Source: Lelliottia sp. WAP21
Lineage (GTDB): Bacteria > Pseudomonadota > Gammaproteobacteria > Enterobacterales > Enterobacteriaceae
NCBI RefSeq assembly: GCF_020532665.2
Contig: NZ_JAIWPG020000001.1
Coordinates: 533,576-597,575 of the forward strand
Length of the DNA: 64,000 bases
Reading direction: 5' to 3'
Of the stretch, positions 10,313 through 19,492 are shown one piece after another. Each line of letters starts with the position of its first letter. The first letter of the stretch is position 1. A program made the position numbers and the translations under genes. Below the pieces are notes generated by a model. That model was not told the DNA's origin, did no database searches, and saw nothing but the letters and a program-made list of their open reading frames with translations.

Positions 10313-11207
10313 AGCGGCTTACGTTCAGGCAATCGAGATGTTGATCAATTAACATCGTGCAATTGCGCCCGCTATGTTTCCCCTGGTAGAGAGCCTTATC
10401 TGCCCTTTCAACCACTTCCCGGAGCGTTTCACCGCTCTGCACCCGCGTTAAGCCAGAGGTAAAGGTAATACGGATTCTCTTCTCACCTGACACGGTTTCG
10501 GTGGCAGCAACGCGCTCTCTCAGGCGCTCGGCAGCCGCAACGGCCTCCCGATCGTTATTCGCCTGCAGTAAAATAATGAACTCTTCTCCACCATATCGAT
10601 ATACCGTTTCCGCACGACGAATATTTTCTTCAAGATTTAACGCAAGCGAACGCAAGACGGCATCGCCGATTAAATGACCATAAGTGTCATTCACCTTTTT
10701 AAAGTGATCGATATCAAGCAACAGCAAATAGAGACCGTCCTCAACCTCTCCCGAATTCATCTTTTCAAATGACTCATCCAGAACCCGGCGTAACGGCAAT
10801 CCGGTTAGCGAATCGTAGCTGGTGCTCAGTTGCAGTAAATACCGTCTATATTGCAAAAGCGACTCTTTAAATTCCAGTAAAGCGTTCTCGAAATTGTCGT
10901 AGGCCTGCGGGCAAAAACAGCCCTTCTTAATCGCGGTGAGAAGCTGCCGACAGGCAACGTGGACCCGGTTGTGCTTTACGCTAAGATCGAGAAGAAAAGG
11001 TTTATCTTCATTCCCCTCTTTAAGCTGCTCATTTAGCCAGTGTCCGAGTTCACATTGGGAATAGGTATTGTTAGAGGTTATTTCTGGTACATCATCAAGG
11101 CGGTTTGCCATTAAACGCATAATCGTTACTAACCCTTTGAAGTGGGTATCAGTTGAATCATTAAGGACCCGCAGGGTAGCGTCGATTTCTGAAAATCGTC
11201 TTCTCAT
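10311..11207 (-). CDS. dgcZ: Diguanylate cyclase with zinc-sensing CZB domain (DgcZ-like)
   Basis: Makes c-di-GMP from GTP. The N-terminal CZB domain keeps all four zinc ligands at the positions known from E. coli DgcZ (YdeH): H22, C52, H79 and H83. The GGDEF domain carries GGEEF at 206-210. The RxxD inhibitory site expected just before it is absent (RAETVYRYGGEEF), so classical product inhibition is unlikely. Length 298 aa versus 296 in E. coli. In E. coli the gene next to yeaH is the different cyclase dgcJ, so this gene fills that slot. Symbol by similarity. Confidence 0.88.
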   Translation of the reverse strand: MRRRFSEIDATLRVLNDSTDTHFKGLVTIMRLMANRLDDVPEITSNNTYSQCELGHWLNEQLKEGNEDKPFLLDLSVKHNRVHVACRQLLTAIKKGCFCPQAYDNFENALLEFKESLLQYRRYLLQLSTSYDSLTGLPLRRVLDESFEKMNSGEVEDGLYLLLLDIDHFKKVNDTYGHLIGDAVLRSLALNLEENIRRAETVYRYGGEEFIILLQANNDREAVAAAERLRERVAATETVSGEKRIRITFTSGLTRVQSGETLREVVERADKALYQGKHSGRNCTMLIDQHLDCLNVSR

Positions 11208-11365
11208 AAGCGCTCCTGTTGTGCAGTTAATAACGGAGGCTAATAATAACGAGACGAATTTAAATTTTTGTCAGTGGGATGTATATAAGCTTTTAGGGTG
11301 GGCTTCCCCCCGCCCTGAAATATGCTAATTTATAATGCTGTTTACGGTTACAGGTAACAATAACG

Positions 11366-11872
11366 ATGTCTGAAGATACAAAAAGGGCCGACACGCATCA
11401 GCAGTTGATTGCCTTACTCACTGAGCAGCGCGCGCAATTTCGCGTCGTGGAGCATGAACCGGTAGGGAAATGCGAAGCCGTCAGTGAAATACGCGGCACA
11501 GAGTTGGGTCAGGGGGCGAAAGCACTCGTCTGTAAAGTGAAAGGCAACGGCGTTAAAAAGCACGTCCTCGCGATCCTCGCTGCTGACCAGCAGGCCGACC
11601 TCAGCCAGTTAGCCAGCCATTTTGGGGGGACTAAAGCCTCGCTCGCCAGCCCGGCAGAGGTAGATGAACTGACCGCCTGTGTGTTTGGCGCCATTCCTCC
11701 CTTCAGCTTTCATGACGGCCTGACGCTGGTTGCCGATCCGCTGCTCTTTGAGCGTTTTGATGAAATCGCTTTTAACGCCGGTCTGCTTGAAAAATCCGTC
11801 ATTATGAATACGGATGACTACCTGCGAATTGCCCAACCAGAGCTGGTGCCCTTCCGACGGGGTGAGACGTAA
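11366..11872 (+). CDS. yeaK: YbaK/ProX-family aminoacyl-tRNA deacylase YeaK
   Basis: Trans-editing factor; the E. coli protein hydrolyses mischarged aminoacyl-tRNA (serine-type). At 168 aa it matches E. coli YeaK, with the family's GQGAKALVCKVKGNG segment and FGAIPPFSF motif. A perfect TATAAT lies at 11331-11336 and a GTTACAGGTAAC palindrome sits between it and the start. The ribosome site is weak. Divergent from the dgcZ-like gene. Confidence 0.94.
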   Translation: MSEDTKRADTHQQLIALLTEQRAQFRVVEHEPVGKCEAVSEIRGTELGQGAKALVCKVKGNGVKKHVLAILAADQQADLSQLASHFGGTKASLASPAEVDELTACVFGAIPPFSFHDGLTLVADPLLFERFDEIAFNAGLLEKSVIMNTDDYLRIAQPELVPFRRGET

Positions 11873-11902
11873 TAGCACATCGCCGTCATTTGTGGGCGGC
11901 GC

Positions 11903-12007
11903 TTAACGGTACTTCTCCAGGAAAATAACCGAGGCGACCAGAATGACGGCAATGGTCAGAAATGAAGATGAGATGATTAGCGTTTCAACAAACATGTAAT
12001 CGTTCAT
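11903..12007 (-). CDS. yoaI: Small membrane protein YoaI (34 aa)
   Basis: Reading the minus strand from ATG 12007 gives a 34-residue protein beginning MNDYMFVETLII and ending FLEKYR, with one hydrophobic helix of about 20 residues. This closely matches E. coli YoaI, which also lies beside yeaK. Its function is unknown; it is presumed an inner-membrane micro-protein. Confidence 0.88.
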   Translation of the reverse strand: MNDYMFVETLIISSSFLTIAVILVASVIFLEKYR

Positions 12008-12158
12008 GATGATTCCCTCGTGGCCATTGCTGACGTTTTACCCCCGCTGGATGACAATGACATGACATTAATACGGCATCCGCATGAATATAGTGCGGCT
12101 GAAACGATTCGTTAAAAAATAAGCTTTTCCTGGATAATACAACCGCTACCCGCCCGAT

Positions 12159-12174
12159 TTGTTACCGGTATCAC
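12159..12174 (+). promoter_or_regulatory. Possible CRP site before the sugar symporter
   Basis: TGTTA-N6-TCACG, nine of ten core CRP bases if one substitution per arm is allowed. It lies about 130 bases upstream of the GPH symporter start, plausible for a catabolite-controlled sugar operon. No dedicated regulator gene is adjacent. Confidence 0.35.
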
Positions 12175-12291
12175 GAAAAAGAGTTTCCATAAATCCATTG
12201 CCAGATCTCGCAATTGTTAACCGCCTTTCTGTGGTCAACGATGAATAAGAGAACATTTCATAATAAACCTTACACTGGCAGGGTGAATTTC

Positions 12292-13626
12292 ATGACCGAT
12301 AAGATTTCCCGCAAAGAAAAAATCAGTTACGGGTTGGGAGACATGGCAAGCCATATTGGGCTGGATAATGTCATTATCTTTCTGACGTTTTATTACACGG
12401 ACGTTGTGGGATTACCCGCCGCGTTTGTTGGGACGATGTTCCTGCTGGCCCGTACCGCCGACGCCATCATCGATCCTGCGATGGGCTATATTGCCGACCG
12501 CACCCGGACGCGCTGGGGTAAATTCCGCCCATGGATGCTCTGGCTGGCGCTGCCCTTTGGCGCAAGCTGTCTGCTCACCTATGCCGTCCCGGAATCACTG
12601 GATTTGCACGGAAAGATGATCTTCGCCACCGTCAGCTATACCGTCATGATGCTGATGTATACCGCCATCAATATTCCCTATTGCTCGATGGGGGCAGTCA
12701 TTACGCCGGATAACGAAGCGCGTATTTCACTGCAATCTTATCGCTTTTTCCTGGCTACGCTCGGCGGGGCATTATCCACCTTCTTTATGATGCCGCTGGC
12801 GGAATATTTAGGTGGCGACGACAAATTACTCGGCTATCGTTGGGCGATGGCAATAATGGCTACCGTCGCGGTCGTTATGTTCTGGATCTGCTTTGCCAAT
12901 ACCCGCGAACGGATAAACGCCCCCTCAACCCATAATAATTATCTGGCTGAATTGCGGGATTTAATCCGTAACGATCAGTGGCGCGTGGTGGCCGTTCTCG
13001 TATTAACCAATATCGGCTTTGGCGTTATTCGCCTTGGCGCCATGATGTATTTCGTCACGTATTATCTGGGCAGTGCCAGCTATTTTATGTGGATGCTTGG
13101 GGCCCATATTTTGGGCAAAGCCGCCGGCAGCGCACTGGCAAAACGCCTGACGCGCGACTACAGCAAAGTACAGATGTTTGGTTACTGTGCGGTACTGGCG
13201 GGCGTCCTGAGTATTGCCCTCTTCTTCGCGCCGAAATCCGTGTACGTCCTGGTCCCGCTCACCTTCATCATTTCCACCCTTTACCAGGCTACCACCACCC
13301 TCATGTGGGTAATGATGGCCGATGTGGCCGATTACGGTGAATGGAAACAGGGCAAGCGAATGGACGGGGTCATTTTCTCCACCTTCCTGGCGGTGCTGAA
13401 GCTCGGCATGGCCATCAGCGGGGCCATTGTCGGCTGGACGCTGGGCTTTAGCGGCTACGTGCCGAATGCTCCGGAACAAACCTCCACGGCCATGTACTGC
13501 ATTATCGCACTCTTTACCGTGGTGCCGGGGATATTGTCGCTTTGCGCCTTCGCCACATTGCGCTGGTACAAGCTTGACGACAGCACCATGAAATCCATCA
13601 ATCTCGCCAGACAGAGTATTTCGTAA
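12292..13626 (+). CDS. GPH-family (glycoside-pentoside-hexuronide) cation symporter, YicJ-like
   Basis: Inner-membrane sugar:cation symporter with about 12 hydrophobic segments and the N-terminal family signature KISYGLGDMASHIG, plus DAIIDPAMGYIADRTRTRWGKFRPW. The ATG at 12292 gives 444 aa; the upstream ATG at 12214 adds residues with no family match. Its stop is 14 bases before a GH31 glycosidase gene, the arrangement of E. coli yicJ-yicI, so it probably imports the glycoside that the GH31 enzyme cleaves. The actual substrate is not readable from sequence. Confidence 0.9.
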   Translation: MTDKISRKEKISYGLGDMASHIGLDNVIIFLTFYYTDVVGLPAAFVGTMFLLARTADAIIDPAMGYIADRTRTRWGKFRPWMLWLALPFGASCLLTYAVPESLDLHGKMIFATVSYTVMMLMYTAINIPYCSMGAVITPDNEARISLQSYRFFLATLGGALSTFFMMPLAEYLGGDDKLLGYRWAMAIMATVAVVMFWICFANTRERINAPSTHNNYLAELRDLIRNDQWRVVAVLVLTNIGFGVIRLGAMMYFVTYYLGSASYFMWMLGAHILGKAAGSALAKRLTRDYSKVQMFGYCAVLAGVLSIALFFAPKSVYVLVPLTFIISTLYQATTTLMWVMMADVADYGEWKQGKRMDGVIFSTFLAVLKLGMAISGAIVGWTLGFSGYVPNAPEQTSTAMYCIIALFTVVPGILSLCAFATLRWYKLDDSTMKSINLARQSIS

Positions 13627-13640
13627 AAGGACGCACAACC

Positions 13641-15677
13641 ATGAGTGAACTGATTCAACATACCCATAGCATTGAGTGGCGCTTTGAACGTCAGATCCTG
13701 CGTATTGAACCCTGGGGCGATCACAGCCTGCGCGTCAGAGCCACCTGCTCACCCGACTTTCAGGACGACCTGCATGCCCTGTTACCTCCTGCCGCTTGCC
13801 AGGCCGACATCACCGCGGATGCCGAGAGCCTGACGCTCCGTAATGGCAATATCACCGCCACCCTGAATTTGAAGGGGCAACTGGCCTTCTACAACCAGCG
13901 CGGCGAACTGCTGCTGGAAGAGATGTGGCGTCAGCGCTCCACGGTGGGCATCGGCGCAAGTGAAAAGAGTCAGGACAAATACGTCAGCGCGCTGAAGCTT
14001 GACGGGCGCGAGTTTAAACCGCTGCCCGGCAGCAAATATCAGCTGACCGTACGTTTTGAATCCCGCGAGGGCGAGCGCATCTATGGCATGGGCCAGTATC
14101 AGCAGCCCTGGTTGGATCTGAAAGGCTGCACCCTTGAACTGGCACAGCGTAACTCTCAGGCCAGCGTCCCCTTTATGCAGTCCAGTCTTGGGTATGGATT
14201 GCTGTGGAATAACCCGGCGATTGGTGAAGTCAGTTTTGCAAAAAATCAGACCGAGTGGCGCGCCCGCGTGACCGGGGAGATGGATTACTGGATCACTGCA
14301 GGCGACAGTATTATCGACATCACTCGCCAGTATGTGAAAGCCACCGGTACGCCGCCGCAGGCCCCCGCCTTTATCAGCGGTCTGTGGCAGTGCAAATTGC
14401 GCTACCGCAGCCAGCAGGAAGTGCTGGAGGTGGCCCGCGAGTACCGTCGGCGTAATCTCCCCCTGTCGGTGATGGTGATTGATTTCTTCCACTGGCCCAA
14501 TCAGGGAACCTGGTGTTTTGATCCGGTGGACTGGCCCGATCCCAAAGCCATGGTCGACGAACTCACGTCGATGGGCATTGAGCTGATGGTCTCGGTGTGG
14601 CCGACGGTGGAAGCCCGCAGCCCGCTCTATCCGCAGATGAAGGCAAAAGGCTGGCTGGTCAGCAGCGAGCGTGGCGTTCAGGTCAATCTTGATTTTATGG
14701 GCAACACCACCTTCTTTGACGCCACGCATCCCCAGGCACGCCAGTTTGTCTGGGATACGGTGAAGCAGAATTATTACGATTTGGGTATTAAGCTGTTCTG
14801 GCTTGACGAAGCCGAGCCGGAGTATCGTGCCTACGATTTTGATAATTATCGTTATCATGCAGGCCCGGTCCTGGAGGTGGGGAATCGCTACCCGCGCGAT
14901 TTCGCCCAGGGGTTTTATGATGGCCTGAAGGCCGAGGGTGAAAAAGAGATTGTTAATCTGGTGCGCTGCTCGTGGGCAGGCAGCCAGCGTTACGGCGTGC
15001 TGGCCTGGTCGGGTGATGTCCACTCCTCTTTCCACGCGTTCCGAAATCAGCTGGCGGCAGGGTTGAATATGGGTCTTGCGGGCATTCCCTGGTGGACGAC
15101 CGATATTGGGGGTTTCCAGGGCGGGGACGTCAACGATCCCGCATTCCACGAGCTGCTTATTCGCTGGTTCCAGTGGGCGGTATTTTGCCCGGTGCTGCGT
15201 ATGCATGGCTATCGCGAGCCCCAGATTCAACCGTCCGAGCGCTACCGGGAGGGCATTCCCCAGTGCAACAGCGGCTCCCCCAACGAACTGTGGAGCTATG
15301 GCGAAGAGAACTTCTCGTTGATGCAGCACTGGCTGTCTGTGCGCGAAAAGCTGCGTCCTTACATTGATGCGTTGTATGAGAATGCGCACCAGCACGGCGA
15401 TCCGCTTATGCGCCCTCTCTTCTGGCACTATCCGGATGAAACCGAGAGCTGGTCATGTGAGGATCAATATCTCTTTGGTGAGGATTTACTGATCGCCCCG
15501 GTGATGCATGCCGGACAGCGTCAGCGTGACGTCTGGCTGCCCGCAGGCAATCGCTGGGTAGACCTGAACGGTGAACGTTACGCAGGCGGGGAACGCATTA
15601 CCGTGCAGGCGGGCCTGGAGACCATTCCGGTATTGATTCGTGAAGGCAGCACCTTGATCACAGTCCTGGTCGGTTAA
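13641..15677 (+). CDS. Glycoside hydrolase family 31, XylS/alpha-xylosidase-like
   Basis: Retaining alpha-glycosidase of 678 aa, no signal peptide, so cytoplasmic. The catalytic nucleophile is D389 in [11 protein letters not shown] and the acid/base is D459 in AWSGDV; the N-terminal beta-sandwich and (βα)8 barrel order fits GH31. The sequence differs clearly from E. coli YicI (772 aa), so it is a different GH31 subgroup. It is cotranscribed with the GPH symporter. An alpha-xyloside or alpha-glucoside substrate is the likely range; I cannot choose between them. Confidence 0.88.
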   Translation: MSELIQHTHSIEWRFERQILRIEPWGDHSLRVRATCSPDFQDDLHALLPPAACQADITADAESLTLRNGNITATLNLKGQLAFYNQRGELLLEEMWRQRSTVGIGASEKSQDKYVSALKLDGREFKPLPGSKYQLTVRFESREGERIYGMGQYQQPWLDLKGCTLELAQRNSQASVPFMQSSLGYGLLWNNPAIGEVSFAKNQTEWRARVTGEMDYWITAGDSIIDITRQYVKATGTPPQAPAFISGLWQCKLRYRSQQEVLEVAREYRRRNLPLSVMVIDFFHWPNQGTWCFDPVDWPDPKAMVDELTSMGIELMVSVWPTVEARSPLYPQMKAKGWLVSSERGVQVNLDFMGNTTFFDATHPQARQFVWDTVKQNYYDLGIKLFWLDEAEPEYRAYDFDNYRYHAGPVLEVGNRYPRDFAQGFYDGLKAEGEKEIVNLVRCSWAGSQRYGVLAWSGDVHSSFHAFRNQLAAGLNMGLAGIPWWTTDIGGFQGGDVNDPAFHELLIRWFQWAVFCPVLRMHGYREPQIQPSERYREGIPQCNSGSPNELWSYGEENFSLMQHWLSVREKLRPYIDALYENAHQHGDPLMRPLFWHYPDETESWSCEDQYLFGEDLLIAPVMHAGQRQRDVWLPAGNRWVDLNGERYAGGERITVQAGLETIPVLIREGSTLITVLVG

Positions 15678-15717
15678 CCTTCTGGCAGGTGCCCAAAAAA
15701 GATCGTTTTTTTCGCAA

Positions 15718-15769
15718 AAGCCTGTTTACCCTCGCATTTACGCGTAAAGTAAGCAGGCTTACTTTTTTT
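15718..15769 (+). promoter_or_regulatory. Attenuator-like leader directly upstream of yeaL
   Basis: A perfect intrinsic terminator (AAAGTAAGC-AG-GCTTACTTT at 15746-15765, then T to 15769) ends 15 bases before the yeaL ATG. Its 5' arm and loop (15749-15760) can instead pair with 15718-15729 (AAGCCTGTTTAC, 11 Watson-Crick pairs plus one G-U), which would break the terminator. A TTTACGCGTAAA palindrome overlaps at 15737-15748. Two mutually exclusive structures before a start codon are the layout of an attenuator, though the stem may simply end the upstream GH31 operon. Confidence 0.6.
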
Positions 15770-15784
15770 GGCAAGGATACCTCC

Positions 15785-16231
15785 ATGTTTGACCCTACCC
15801 TCTTGATTCTGCTGGCATTGGCCGCGCTGGGCTTTATCAGCCATAACACAACGGTCGCCATTTCGATTCTGGTTCTGATCATCGTTCGCGTGACGCCGTT
15901 GAACACGTTCTTCCCGTGGATTGAAAAACAAGGCCTGACCATCGGGATCATCATTTTGACCATCGGGGTGATGGCCCCCATCGCCAGCGGCACCCTTCCC
16001 GCCTCGACGCTTCTGCATTCGTTTGTGAACTGGAAATCGCTGATCGCCATTGCCGTGGGCGTATTTGTCTCGTGGCTGGGTGGCCGTGGGGTCACCTTAA
16101 TGAGCAGCCAGCCCTCGCTGGTGGCTGGACTGCTGGTGGGCACCGTGCTGGGCGTAGCGCTGTTCCGTGGGGTACCCGTCGGTCCGCTGATCGCTGCCGG
16201 GCTGGTATCGCTATTTATCGGGAAGTCATAG
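15785..16231 (+). CDS. yeaL: DUF441 inner-membrane protein YeaL
   Basis: Small integral membrane protein (148 aa, four predicted helices) of unknown function, collinear with E. coli YeaL from the start MFDPTLL. An in-frame GTG at 15689 would add a basic 32-residue extension (rich in K/R/F) that runs through the leader hairpins; it has no counterpart in E. coli and a poor ribosome site, so ATG 15785 is preferred. The ending [16 protein letters not shown] is conserved. Confidence 0.93.
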   Translation: MFDPTLLILLALAALGFISHNTTVAISILVLIIVRVTPLNTFFPWIEKQGLTIGIIILTIGVMAPIASGTLPASTLLHSFVNWKSLIAIAVGVFVSWLGGRGVTLMSSQPSLVAGLLVGTVLGVALFRGVPVGPLIAAGLVSLFIGKS

Positions 16232-17006
16232 ACAAGCCGGCGATATAACGGGCGGGCGTCTGGCCCAGCCCCTTTTTAAACATATTGATAAACGCGGTGG
16301 TGGAGTCATACCCCAGCGCGTGTGCGACCTGCTGTACCGACTGTCCACGAATCAGCCGTTGCAGCGCCAGAATCAGCTGGAGCTGGTGCCGCCAGCGCCG
16401 AAAGCTTAACCCTGTCTCCTTGACCACCAGCCGGGCCAGATTGCGCTCGCTCATCGCAAAATGTTGCGCCCACTGGGTAAGAGTTTGCCAGGCGGCAGGT
16501 TCCTCCGCCATGGTATCGCTCATCAGGCGTATCTTAGGATGGGATGAGACCGGTAATTGCAGCTGCTCCTGCGGCTGTTGGGGGAGTTCATCAAACAGAA
16601 CGTCAATCAGTCTGGCTGTGGCAGGCAGCGCCATCTGCTCACGCGTGCGGGCAGCCAGCGTCAATATCAGCTCCCGCACCAGGGGAGAAATTTTTAAGGT
16701 ACAGCAACGATCCGGCAGCGTTACCGCCCCCGGCTCGATGAACAGAAAGCAGAGCTGCGCGCTGGGCGTGGCTTTATTACTGTGGGGCAACTGGCCAGGG
16801 ATCCAGACCGCATAGTGCGGTGGAACCATTAACATCGCATTTTCGACTTCGCAGGTGATGGCCCCCTGCAACGCCAGAATCAGCTGGCCTTTACGGTGCT
16901 GATGCGAGGGAATGTGCTGTTCATCTTCGACCACGCGAATGTGAAATGCCGCTGCCAGGTCGCGCTGGCTGTCGGGATCGTAGCCTTCAAGTCCAAGCCC
17001 CATCAT
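16215..17006 (-). CDS. nimR: AraC-family regulator NimR (YeaM)
   Basis: DNA-binding regulator of 263 aa with an N-terminal cupin-type sensing region and two C-terminal helix-turn-helix motifs ([20 protein letters not shown] and [25 protein letters not shown]). In E. coli it controls the divergent nimT gene, involved in 2-nitroimidazole resistance. Here too it is divergent from nimT with an 85-base intergenic region holding the presumed operator, and it overlaps the 3' end of yeaL by 17 bases. Confidence 0.92.
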   Translation of the reverse strand: MMGLGLEGYDPDSQRDLAAAFHIRVVEDEQHIPSHQHRKGQLILALQGAITCEVENAMLMVPPHYAVWIPGQLPHSNKATPSAQLCFLFIEPGAVTLPDRCCTLKISPLVRELILTLAARTREQMALPATARLIDVLFDELPQQPQEQLQLPVSSHPKIRLMSDTMAEEPAAWQTLTQWAQHFAMSERNLARLVVKETGLSFRRWRHQLQLILALQRLIRGQSVQQVAHALGYDSTTAFINMFKKGLGQTPARYIAGLSMTSR

Positions 17007-17091
17007 AAAGTTGTCCTTTTTGAGCGATAAACTGTCATTTTAGCTTGATTTAAACCAGGCTGAAAACGGGTAAGGTGGGCGCTCTTAAAAG

Positions 17092-18294
17092 ATGTCAGAG
17101 AAAACAATGACCACTACTACTCAACCTTCCGCTAAAGATCGGGTCTTGCTGATCGCGGGCATTCTGTTGATTGCCACCACGCTGCGCGTCACCTTTACGG
17201 GTGCGGCTCCCCTTTTGGATATGATTCGCAGCGATTACGGACTGACCACGGCCCAAACCGGCCTGCTCACCACGCTGCCGCTGCTGGCGTTTGCCCTGAT
17301 TTCCCCGCTGGCGGCAGGCACCGCGCGCCGAATCGGCATGGAGCGCAGCCTGTTTATCGCCTTACTGCTGATCTGTGCAGGCATTGGGATTCGTTCGCTG
17401 CCCTCCGCCGCCCTGCTCTTTACGGGCACGGCCGTCATCGGCTGCGGTATCGCCCTGGGCAACGTATTACTGCCGGGTCTGATTAAACGTGATTTTCCGG
17501 GCCATGTCGCCAAACTCACCGGCGCGTATTCACTGACGATGGGCGCGGCTGCCGCATCCGGGTCCGCGCTGGTGGTGCCTCTGGCCCTGGCCGGCGCGGG
17601 CTGGCATAACGCTTTACTGATGCTAATGGTCTTTCCGCTGCTGGCACTGTTCCTGTGGCTCCCCCAGTGGCGTGCGAAACAGACTGCGCCGTTAACCGGT
17701 GCCCGTGCCTTGCACAATCGCGGTATCTGGCGCTCGGCGCTGGCGTGGCAGGTGACGCTCTTTCTGGGCATCAATTCACTCGTTTACTACGTCATTATCG
17801 GCTGGCTGCCCGCCATCCTGATCAGTCAGGGCTATAGCGAAACGCAGGCGGGTTCCATGCACGGACTGCTTCAGCTGGCGACGGCGGCACCAGGGCTGGC
17901 GGTGCCCCTTCTGCTGCATCGTATGAAAGATCAGCGCGGCATCGCAGGTATCGCGGCGCTACTGTGCGCGGTGAGCGCGGCGGGTTTTTGGATCATTCCC
18001 GGACAGGCGGTGCTGTGGACACTGATCTTTGGTTTTGGATCGGGGGCGACGATGATTCTGGGCCTGACGTTTATTGGTCTGCGCGCCAGCTCTGCACATC
18101 AAGCCGCCGCGCTTTCCGGTATGGCGCAATCTGTCGGTTATTTGCTGGCAGCCTGTGGACCGCCGCTCATGGGTAAAATCCACGATACCGCTGGCGACTG
18201 GCGAATTCCTTTACTGGTTTGTGCGTTTGCCGCCGTGGTGATGGCTTGCTGTGGCGTCCTTGCCGGACGCGATCGCGAAATCACGCCCGGCTGA
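17092..18294 (+). CDS. nimT: MFS exporter NimT (YeaN), 2-nitroimidazole transporter
   Basis: Twelve-helix major facilitator protein of the CynX/NimT family, about 395-400 aa. The E. coli protein exports 2-nitroimidazole and is controlled by divergent NimR, the same neighbours as here. The start is either 17092 or the in-frame ATG at 17107; the latter fits the E. coli N-terminus better, though both have weak ribosome sites. Conserved: RVTFTGAAPLLD, ITSP-region helices, LPGLIKRDFP. Confidence 0.93.
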   Translation: MSEKTMTTTTQPSAKDRVLLIAGILLIATTLRVTFTGAAPLLDMIRSDYGLTTAQTGLLTTLPLLAFALISPLAAGTARRIGMERSLFIALLLICAGIGIRSLPSAALLFTGTAVIGCGIALGNVLLPGLIKRDFPGHVAKLTGAYSLTMGAAAASGSALVVPLALAGAGWHNALLMLMVFPLLALFLWLPQWRAKQTAPLTGARALHNRGIWRSALAWQVTLFLGINSLVYYVIIGWLPAILISQGYSETQAGSMHGLLQLATAAPGLAVPLLLHRMKDQRGIAGIAALLCAVSAAGFWIIPGQAVLWTLIFGFGSGATMILGLTFIGLRASSAHQAAALSGMAQSVGYLLAACGPPLMGKIHDTAGDWRIPLLVCAFAAVVMACCGVLAGRDREITPG

Positions 18295-18301
18295 GTGCGG
18301 A

Positions 18302-18320
18302 GGCAGGCCAAAAACCTGCC
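18302..18320. terminator. Hairpin between convergent nimT and the amidotransferase gene
   Basis: GGCAGG and CCTGCC arms with a seven-base A-rich loop in the 30-base gap between convergent genes. There is no clear T tract, so its role as transcript-end structure is inferred. Confidence 0.4.
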
Positions 18321-18323
18321 GGA

Positions 18324-19031
18324 TTATCCCCGGGCGGCGCGAAGCATGACATGGACCAGCGGGACAGGTCGCCCGGCCAGCGCACCGCGCTCATGCTGGA
18401 ACAGCGTACCGACGAAGAACGGATGGGTGATCAATTCTACCGCACGAATTTCACCCTGCTCATCCCAGCCCGTCACTCGCATATCACCGCTCTCCAGCGC
18501 CAGTGCAAACTCGGGCGAGACGCCATAGTTACAGTGATAGCCCTCTTCAATCTCGCGCTTTCCGTAGGCTTTCGCAATCAGCGTATTGGGACGCAGTTCG
18601 ATGGCATCGGTCTTTTCCACCAGCGAACAGGTTAAAGGGGCAATCACCATGCGCCCCTCTGTGTCGGTTTCGGCATGTGCCGCATCCGCCCAGCCCAGCA
18701 CATTGCGGGCATACTCAATTAATGCATGCTGAAAGCCGCCGCAGGTTCCCAGGAACGGTACACTGTTTTCCCGGGCGTAGCGTGCAGCGATAAAAGCCGC
18801 TTCGGTATTTTTATAGGGGCTTGCGGGCACCAGCCAGATGGCATCGTAACCCACCAAATCTTCCGGGCTTGTAAGCTCAGGTGTGGCGATCCAGTCGTAA
18901 TCGGCGGTGAGTTCCAACACGGCGGCTGCGTCATCAATTGCCAGTGGAATGGCCTGATGTGCAATAACCTCAGCGTTATAATCACCCACAAGGGCGATGC
19001 GAAGCGTGTCTTTGATCGGGGAGAGTTCCAT
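18324..19031 (-). CDS. CTP-synthase C-terminal-like glutamine amidotransferase domain protein
   Basis: Stand-alone class-I amidotransferase fold of 235 aa, the type annotated as 'CTP synthase C-terminal region-related' protein. The nucleophile elbow is intact (C97 in FLGTCGGFQHA). The HPEF motif that supplies His and Glu of the triad in PyrG is replaced by THPFF (H203), so the catalytic Glu is not in its usual place. No synthase domain is attached and no partner gene is adjacent. Function unknown; it may be a non-glutaminase. Confidence 0.75.
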   Translation of the reverse strand: MELSPIKDTLRIALVGDYNAEVIAHQAIPLAIDDAAAVLELTADYDWIATPELTSPEDLVGYDAIWLVPASPYKNTEAAFIAARYARENSVPFLGTCGGFQHALIEYARNVLGWADAAHAETDTEGRMVIAPLTCSLVEKTDAIELRPNTLIAKAYGKREIEEGYHCNYGVSPEFALALESGDMRVTGWDEQGEIRAVELITHPFFVGTLFQHERGALAGRPVPLVHVMLRAARG

Positions 19032-19138
19032 GCGAAGGTCCTTATGCCAAAATTATCAGATAACATAAGGAACCTCAGACTACCGATCTTTTGCTGCTAT
19101 CACAATACCTTAAAATCGGTGGGTTAAGGAGCAACAGA

Positions 19139-19492
19139 ATGATTCAGTGTAAACGGGTGTATGACGACGCCAGTCACGACGATGGCTATCGGATTCTTGT
19201 CGACAGGCTATGGCCACGTGGGGTTCGCAAAGCTGATTTGGCCTGCGACGAATGGTGCAAAATGCTCAGCCCGTCGACTGAGTTGCGTAAAGCCTTTCAC
19301 GGCGAAATGATTGATTTTGACAGCTTCAGTGAGGCCTACCGTCAGGAACTGGCGCAGCACGAAGACGAAGGACGACGTATTGCCGCCCTTGCCGCTAAGC
19401 AGAGGGTTACCCTGCTCTATGGTGCGAAAAATACCGGGCAAAATCACGCCCTGGTTCTGGCCGACTGGCTGCGCCATCTGAAAATCAGTTAA
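19139..19492 (+). CDS. yeaO: DUF488 family protein YeaO
   Basis: Small soluble protein (117 aa) of unknown function, clearly orthologous to E. coli YeaO: GYRILVDRLWPRGVRKADL near the N-terminus and LLYGAKNTGQNHALVLADWL at the end. ATG 19139 has AAGGAG 7 bases upstream, which decides this start over 19091. Tail-to-tail overlap of 8 bases with the next minus-strand gene. Confidence 0.95.
   Translation: MIQCKRVYDDASHDDGYRILVDRLWPRGVRKADLACDEWCKMLSPSTELRKAFHGEMIDFDSFSEAYRQELAQHEDEGRRIAALAAKQRVTLLYGAKNTGQNHALVLADWLRHLKIS

Noticed and set aside
13782..15428. 548-aa open frame antisense to the GH31 gene
   Set aside because: A mirror frame of a GC-rich gene; the plus-strand product has full catalytic motifs and operon context.
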